A program made the translations under genes and the position numbers. This document shows, one piece after another, positions 23,783 through 28,408 of a stretch of DNA of 28,408 bases. The number at the start of each line of letters is the position of its first letter. Positions within the stretch are counted from its first letter, which is position 1. This stretch comes from an uncultured Bacteroidales bacterium (GTDB lineage Bacteria; Bacteroidota; Bacteroidia; Bacteroidales; Lentimicrobiaceae). Below the pieces are notes generated by a model that did not search any database, was not told the DNA's origin, and saw only the letters and a list, made by a program, of their open reading frames with translations. The stretch spans positions 1-28,408 of the forward strand of contig CALCQV010000164.1 in assembly GCA_937894795.1 (NCBI GenBank). Reading direction: 5' to 3'.

Positions 23783-26375
23783 ATTTTTCAATCTTCTTTT
23801 CCGATAATCTGGTATTATAGACCCGTAATATCTTGATGTTTTTATGTTCGTCAAACGATTTCAGGTTATTGATCCTGGTATTGTAACAATCCAATTCCTG
23901 AAGGTTGCTGCACATTGCGACCGGATCGAGCTTAGTTACCTGAGTCCCCGATATATTGAGCTTTATGAGTGATTGCAGTCCACTTATAGGTGAAAGATCA
24001 CTTACCGGTGAATTGGCACAATTCAACTCCTTCAATGATTTGTGACTAACAATAAAACTTATGTCACTTACGGGTGTATTTGAAAAATCAAGCACCTTCA
24101 ATCGCGAAATATAACTAAGTGGTGTAAGGTCATTTATCTGCTGATTGGAAATATTGAGTTCCTCAAGTCGTGTTAATACTGTAAGCGGAACCACACCTGA
24201 TAAATTTTCTGATCCTTGCAAACTCAGTCTCCTGATGTACGACACCTTATGCAGTTGAATCCTGTCGGGTTGTTCGTCTACCTTTTCCTTTGAGCTGAAT
24301 ATCGCCTTCCATTCTGTGGGAAGCTTATTCCACCAATCTTCCAGATACTTTGTGCGATAAATGATAAGCACATCAGGCAGGCTATCCAGTATCCTGTTTA
24401 CATGCAACGGTACTGAATTTACTCCATCGGCATAAATTTCTTCCAGTCGTTTCATCCTGCTTAAGGATCCGGCATCTGCCACACCAGTTGAATCCATGAT
24501 TATTGACTTCATCTCGGGTAATTTTAGCAACGGTTCAATCGAAGTGACCTTACATTTGGAGAAGTCAATTTCCTTTAAACGTGACAGTGCGGAAAGCGGA
24601 TTAAGATTATCAACGGCAGTACTGCTCAATATAAGAGTTTCCATATCAAACAGGTTAGCAATGGGCTGTAAGTCACTTACCTTTGTTCCGGCAATGTTTA
24701 AATAGCTTAGAGATGAAATCTTCTCCAATGGGGATATACTGCTGATTGAGGCATTACCCGAAACATCCAGAGCCTTGAGAAACGATACATCGTGTAGCTG
24801 TTCCCTGGTAGGCGGCTCAGACAACTCTACCAATAAGGAGAACACATTTTGCCATTCTTTGGGAAGCATCTCCCACCAGGCCATTAATTCCTGCGATTCA
24901 TATATTACTCTGACTGATGGCCGGACTTGCATGAAATTCATTGCCTCTGCCCTTCCAATCTTTGTCTTGTCACAGTATACCATCTTCAGCCCTGTCAACT
25001 TTTCAAGAGGCTTAAGAGAACTTACTTCTGTATTTTCAAGAAACAGATATTCCAGGGTATGCAAATTTGAAATTTCTTTCAAATCCTGAACCATGGTATT
25101 ATCCATTGATAACCTCCTGATGGCCGGTAAATCACTAATACCTTTTAAGGATGAAATATTTAACCTCGATAATTCAACTACTTCTAGATTCTTTAAATTA
25201 CCGAGTACCTGAATATCTGCAATATTTAACCCGCTGAAATTTATTTCACGCAATTTGGTGAGCTCTTTAACAATTCCAATGCTATCAACCCTGCTGTCTG
25301 CCAGATTGAGTATTTCAAGTGATTCCATAGATTCCAATGGCTTTATATCTCTCACCAGTGTACCTGAAATGTCGAGCACGCGCAGGTTGGGTATATACCT
25401 GATGGGCTCCACACTATTAATAAGACTGCCTGCTGCAATGAGTGATTCCAATTTCGAGAGGTTCCTTATGGGATCCAGGTCAGGCACCCTGCCTTTTGAA
25501 ATATTTAGTTGTTTTAATCCGCTAAAGGCATAAAGCGGTTTTAAATCATAAATATGAGGAACGCCTGATATATCAATCTTATCAGTTCTCAGTATACGCC
25601 TTACTTCGGGCAATACCCTGCTCTCATTCATCATGATTGTATCAACCATGGCAAGAGTATCGCCATAGGCTGAGTAAATATTCTCCTTTATGATATAATC
25701 ATTATGTATCAGGATAACATCTTTTAAATAGACGCTGTCATTGACTTTACTGTCACCGGTCAAATAATGACGCCACCCATTGGTAAGTGAATTCCACCAG
25801 GCAATCAATTCCTGAACTTCATTTGATTTTGTAGTATAAACACTGGCAATCTTCAGGTCTCTTGTCGTAGGATCAAGATTAACTTCAATATACCTGGGCC
25901 TGTTATCATTTATTTGTTTACCGTCAAGTGCAGTACCCTTAATATTCCTGCTTGCTTTTATCTTGAAATAGATATCACCCGATTCACTGATTTCCTGAGT
26001 GATCTCTTCAATGGTATATTTAAAGGTTACCGTCTTAAAAAAGAAATCAATATCCTTTAGATACGCTTGTACATCTTTATTGGTAACCATATCCCGTTTC
26101 TCAACGAGATCATCCTCAATCTGAACTTTCTCGTTTTTAAAAAACTTAAGATATGACTGCTCAATAATGGTATGTTTGTCCTTATAATCTGTTTTACCTG
26201 AACCAATGGTATTGAAGGCAAATTCCATAAAATTCACAAGCTGGCGGGCTTGCTGTTCGAAAGCAGTCTTCTCTTCTTCCGATAGCTGCACACCACCATT
26301 TGCCCCACTTTGTGCGTATGAAATATTCAACAGGAGACAAGAAAGCAATATCAATAAAAGCCGGAACTTATTCAT
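23742..26375 (-). CDS. Exported leucine-rich-repeat protein with three WW-module/LRR blocks
   Basis: The ATG at 26375 is preferred because it gives a clean signal peptide (MNKFRLLLILLSCLLL, ending in YAQ); an in-frame ATG at 26414 would add 13 residues. Numbering here is from the longer form (890 residues). After the signal peptide, residues about 80-195 resemble an NTF2-like module (IIEQSYLKFF, QAYLKDI, FKIKASRNIKGT, RYIEVNL). Then come three blocks, each opening with a Trp-rich motif (WWNSLTNGW 206-214, WWEMLPKEW 513-521, WWNKLPTEW 694-702) and continuing with SDS22/internalin-like repeats (LxxLNISGTxVSDLxPI). The blocks end in similar strands (VRVIYES, VLIIYRT, TEVVFY). It probably acts outside the inner membrane as a binding scaffold. 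It overlaps the upstream gene by 8 bases. No T9SS sorting domain is seen. Confidence 0.85.
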   Translation of the reverse strand: MNKFRLLLILLSCLLLNISYAQSGANGGVQLSEEEKTAFEQQARQLVNFMEFAFNTIGSGKTDYKDKHTIIEQSYLKFFKNEKVQIEDDLVEKRDMVTNKDVQAYLKDIDFFFKTVTFKYTIEEITQEISESGDIYFKIKASRNIKGTALDGKQINDNRPRYIEVNLDPTTRDLKIASVYTTKSNEVQELIAWWNSLTNGWRHYLTGDSKVNDSVYLKDVILIHNDYIIKENIYSAYGDTLAMVDTIMMNESRVLPEVRRILRTDKIDISGVPHIYDLKPLYAFSGLKQLNISKGRVPDLDPIRNLSKLESLIAAGSLINSVEPIRYIPNLRVLDISGTLVRDIKPLESMESLEILNLADSRVDSIGIVKELTKLREINFSGLNIADIQVLGNLKNLEVVELSRLNISSLKGISDLPAIRRLSMDNTMVQDLKEISNLHTLEYLFLENTEVSSLKPLEKLTGLKMVYCDKTKIGRAEAMNFMQVRPSVRVIYESQELMAWWEMLPKEWQNVFSLLVELSEPPTREQLHDVSFLKALDVSGNASISSISPLEKISSLSYLNIAGTKVSDLQPIANLFDMETLILSSTAVDNLNPLSALSRLKEIDFSKCKVTSIEPLLKLPEMKSIIMDSTGVADAGSLSRMKRLEEIYADGVNSVPLHVNRILDSLPDVLIIYRTKYLEDWWNKLPTEWKAIFSSKEKVDEQPDRIQLHKVSYIRRLSLQGSENLSGVVPLTVLTRLEELNISNQQINDLTPLSYISRLKVLDFSNTPVSDISFIVSHKSLKELNCANSPVSDLSPISGLQSLIKLNISGTQVTKLDPVAMCSNLQELDCYNTRINNLKSFDEHKNIKILRVYNTRLSEKKIEKFKSLHPGTEVVFY

Positions 26376-27192
26376 GCATGATAAATTTAACAACAACATC
26401 TTTTTCTTCTTCATTCTTGACTCGCATAAGATTTGAAATCAGCCAGCCTGAATTGGCACCCGGCCGGTTAAAATTTGACACTTCGAAATACCAACCATTA
26501 ATTTGAAAAAAGTGAAATTTCAGATCGGTAACCGATTGATACTTTAGATTTCCTTTTTTCAGTTCATAAAGTAAAATAGAGAGATAGTCGATCTTATGAT
26601 TTTTATCGGCATAAAGCTCAACATTATCCTTATCGCTGAATACCCTGATAAGGTTCATAAAATCAATTTCATGGCTCATAGGGTGAAGGAATTTCGAAGA
26701 TTCACCAGATGTGGAATTAAAGAGATTGGTAAAATGCGGAAAGTATAAATTTGAGATTACCCATTTATACCCAAGGTTTTCCTGCTCAATGTTCATATAC
26801 AGTGTAATATAAACATCCTTTCCCTGATAAAGAAACTTGGTCACTACTTCGGCAAACCAGCCGTCATTATGGAAATCAAGATATTGTGGACTTGTTGTAC
26901 TGTTGGCATCCCTGATAAAGGCCTCTTTAAGGGGATCAGTCAATGACGCATTCATATTGTCGAACAGAATATTCAGGTACTTACCGCGCAGCGCCGGATT
27001 CCTGTAATCCTTATCCTTTTCATAATATCTCACCCCTTTAGGGCTTTCTTCACCATTAAACCTCCTGAAAAACTGGTTAACCTGTTTTGTTGAAGCATTT
27101 AGTATCCCTTCATCTACTACCATAGAATTCTGGGCTGTCAGTTCAGACAAGATAATTATTGAAAGGAGTATTATTAACCATATTTGTTTCAT
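26368..27192 (-). CDS. Exported protein of unknown function with internal two-fold repeat
   Basis: I do not recognise this family. The start is placed at the ATG at 27192, where the product begins with a signal peptide (MKQIWLIILLSIIIL, ending in TAQ); an earlier TTG at 27210 would add six polar residues. The mature protein, about 255 residues, seems to contain two similar halves. Each half has a helix with a [KD]YLxIL motif (78-82 and 209-213 in the longer numbering), a strand with FHxxxGWxxEV (FHNDGWFAEV, 113-122; FFQINGWYFEV, 234-244) and an ending WxISNL (WVISNL 150-155; WLISNL 256-261). This pattern of helix plus curved sheet recalls an NTF2-like fold. Its stop overlaps the leucine-rich-repeat gene by 8 bases, so the two are probably co-translated. 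It is likely periplasmic. Confidence 0.75.
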   Translation of the reverse strand: MKQIWLIILLSIIILSELTAQNSMVVDEGILNASTKQVNQFFRRFNGEESPKGVRYYEKDKDYRNPALRGKYLNILFDNMNASLTDPLKEAFIRDANSTTSPQYLDFHNDGWFAEVVTKFLYQGKDVYITLYMNIEQENLGYKWVISNLYFPHFTNLFNSTSGESSKFLHPMSHEIDFMNLIRVFSDKDNVELYADKNHKIDYLSILLYELKKGNLKYQSVTDLKFHFFQINGWYFEVSNFNRPGANSGWLISNLMRVKNEEEKDVVVKFIMHE

Positions 27193-27242
27193 ATACTGAA
27201 CACTTGACAAAATAATAATGAATCAATGATATAAATGTAACA

Positions 27243-27281
27243 AGTGCATGAACATCATAAAAAGAGTAATGTCCATGCACT
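27243..27281. other. Hairpin between two exported-protein genes
   Basis: AGTGCATG-A-ACAT pairs with ATGT-C-CATGCACT (27243-27255 and 27269-27281): eight base pairs, one mismatch, four base pairs, and a 13-base loop. It lies in the 113-base gap between the small exported protein and the two-fold repeat protein. Neither strand shows a T run directly after it, so it may be an mRNA-processing or stability element rather than a terminator. Confidence 0.45.
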
Positions 27282-27305
27282 ATAGTCCATATTCAATGTT
27301 TATCT

Positions 27306-27890
27306 TCAGCCCGGTTTGGTTTCCGATACTCTTATATCACCTAAAAGCACATCCCAGAAACCTATTATGCGCCCGGATATCTGGGTTGATTTGCGCTCAA
27401 CATATACGGTAATATCCTTTTTTGTAACGTCCACATATCGTAATCCTTCTTCTGTGGTACCTTCAAAGCGTTGATAGATAGTAATCACACCAACATATCT
27501 ACCATCAGGCTGACGTTCAAGATCACTTATATATTGAATATTATACCACTCAATATTAACTTTATCATAATTAAGAGCCATTAGTCGCTCAAGGTATTCC
27601 CTGACACCATAATAGTTAACCTCTTCGCGGTTAATACTTGAAACTCCCATCATAGCCCCATCAGCAAATAATTCGAGTGTACGTTCAATAACCCTGTTGG
27701 CTTCCGACCATGGAGTATCTTTATTGCCAACAATGCTGATATATTTGCTCAAATCTCTGACTTTTTCCAGAGCCAATGAGTCAATAGCCATTTTACGGGC
27801 AGGGCTTATATCATTTTGTGCGTAGACCTGGCTATAACCCATTAATAAAGAGAATAGCCATATAAATATTTTAAATTTTGTCATGATCAT
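27306..27890 (-). CDS. Small exported protein of unknown function, NTF2-like
   Basis: A 194-residue protein with a signal peptide (KFKIFIWLFSLLMGY, ending in YAQ near residue 24). The ATG at 27890 and a second ATG at 27884 are both possible starts; the shorter form removes Met-Ile only. The mature part has a pattern typical of NTF2/SnoaL-like folds: helix VIERTLELFAD (67-77), helix VREYLERL (96-103), strand VNIEWYNIQYI (111-121), strand YVGVITIYQRFEG (132-144), and strand RYVDVTKKDITVYVE (151-165). The same order of elements occurs near the N-terminus of the leucine-rich-repeat protein and in part in the next gene upstream. The start abuts the preceding stop, so it belongs to the same operon. 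The family is not named; function is unknown. Confidence 0.75.
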   Translation of the reverse strand: MIMTKFKIFIWLFSLLMGYSQVYAQNDISPARKMAIDSLALEKVRDLSKYISIVGNKDTPWSEANRVIERTLELFADGAMMGVSSINREEVNYYGVREYLERLMALNYDKVNIEWYNIQYISDLERQPDGRYVGVITIYQRFEGTTEEGLRYVDVTKKDITVYVERKSTQISGRIIGFWDVLLGDIRVSETKPG

Positions 27891-28408
27891 TTATTTTTTT
27901 TGGAGTTCAAGTAATTTAATTTTCCCATTTGAGTCATACTCAGTGTCGATGACCTTATTTGGTGACTTTTTAAGGTCTTTCAGATATTCAAGGTATTTCT
28001 TTATGGTTGTTGGCTCATCATAGTCCTTAATGTCTCCATCCTGGCTGATGAGTATCAACACAGGCACATCATCATTGGCAAATTGCTGCAGGGTTTCACG
28101 TATTGCCATATTGGCATTGGCCACACTGCCGGCACCGGCAACCGCATTAAAGGCATCATTAATACTTATAAATTTCCCTTTGTCTTTGTTCGCCCTTTCC
28201 AATGCCAACCGTTCTTCTTCCTTACGTTTTTCAATGGCAGCCCTTTCAACTGCCAGTTTCTGTTCTGCCTGTGAAATCAAGTCCTTTACCTCCTGATCTT
28301 CAAGGTTCATTCGTTTTATTGAATTTAACTTGAATTCCTTCTCTTCAAGAGTCATCCGTCCATCGTCATTTAGTATAGATTTCAAATCTGTACTAAATGA
28401 CGATGGAC
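27891..28408 (-). CDS. Partial coiled-coil protein of unknown function (5' end beyond window)
   Basis: The frame stays open to the window edge. A TTG at 28385 could be read as a start, but it lies at the centre of the terminal inverted repeat and the sequence to its right may be artefactual, so the true N-terminus is not known. From that TTG there are 164 residues: an acidic EF-hand-like stretch (LNDDGRMTLEEKEF, 5-18), a charged coiled coil (about 25-67, rich in Glu, Lys and Arg), then a C-terminal part with AIRETLQQFAND (94-105) and IKKYLEYLKDL (128-138). That part resembles the two helices of the NTF2-like module in the next gene, but the strands after it are missing, so the module looks truncated. 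Function is unknown. Confidence 0.6.
   Translation of the reverse strand, partial: PSSFSTDLKSILNDDGRMTLEEKEFKLNSIKRMNLEDQEVKDLISQAEQKLAVERAAIEKRKEEERLALERANKDKGKFISINDAFNAVAGAGSVANANMAIRETLQQFANDDVPVLILISQDGDIKDYDEPTTIKKYLEYLKDLKKSPNKVIDTEYDSNGKIKLLELQKK
28358..28408. repeat. 51-base near-perfect inverted repeat at the window end
   Basis: Bases 28358-28382 and 28384-28408 are reverse complements at 24 of 25 positions, with a single-base centre at 28383; the only mismatch is T28376 against G28390. The right arm ends exactly at the last base, so the full arm length cannot be seen. It lies inside an open coding frame, which is unusual for a functional hairpin and fits a fold-back at a contig end. 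Confidence 0.9.

Noticed and set aside
24496..25533. Open frames on the + strand opposite the LRR gene
   Set aside because: They are shadows of the repeated LRR codons, with no domain, leader or signal of their own.

Overview
The window is AT-rich DNA that looks like a member of the Bacteroidota, probably of the Bacteroidales/Marinilabiliales type. Three things point there. Two large exported proteins end in a type IX secretion (T9SS) sorting domain. Two intergenic promoters match the Bacteroidota consensus TAnnTTTG with an upstream TTG. Most start codons are preceded by A-rich sequence without a clear Shine-Dalgarno. No RNA genes, insertion sequences or CRISPR arrays were seen.

Region 1 (1-12604, + strand) is the distal part of an exopolysaccharide (EPS) or capsule locus. 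In order it holds a glycosyltransferase cut by the window edge, a NodB-type deacetylase, an asparagine-synthetase-like protein with altered key residues, a second glycosyltransferase, a CapK/PaaK-type adenylate-forming enzyme, a CapA-type metallophosphoesterase-fold protein, an Alg14/Alg13-like split glycosyltransferase pair, the initiating polyprenyl-phosphate sugar transferase, a Wza-like export lipoprotein and a Wzc-like chain-length tyrosine kinase. An intrinsic terminator follows. No Wzx flippase or Wzy polymerase lies in the window, so these are presumably upstream or elsewhere.

Region 2 (12877-18881, + strand) holds two tandem paralogues. Each has a signal peptide, a right-handed parallel beta-helix, cadherin-like repeats (three in the first, five in the second) and a T9SS sorting domain. 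Their place behind wzc suggests surface proteins that bind or modify the polysaccharide. Region 3 (18931-21171, - strand) is fcl-gmd, which makes GDP-L-fucose from GDP-mannose and suggests fucose in the polymer. A bidirectional terminator separates regions 2 and 3.

Region 4 (21340-23782, + strand) is a separate unit that starts from a divergent promoter. It encodes an ABC permease and ATPase of the molybdate/tungstate type without a substrate-binding gene, then a MobB-like P-loop protein. Region 5 (23742-28408, - strand) is a run of four exported or unknown proteins: a partial coiled-coil protein, a small exported protein, an exported protein with an internal two-fold repeat, and a leucine-rich-repeat protein built of three modules. 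Three of the four appear to share an NTF2-like module. This is the least explained part of the window.

The last 51 bases form a near-perfect inverted repeat that ends exactly at the window edge, so the extreme end may be an assembly fold-back. Functional calls rest on motif recognition by eye; no database search was run.
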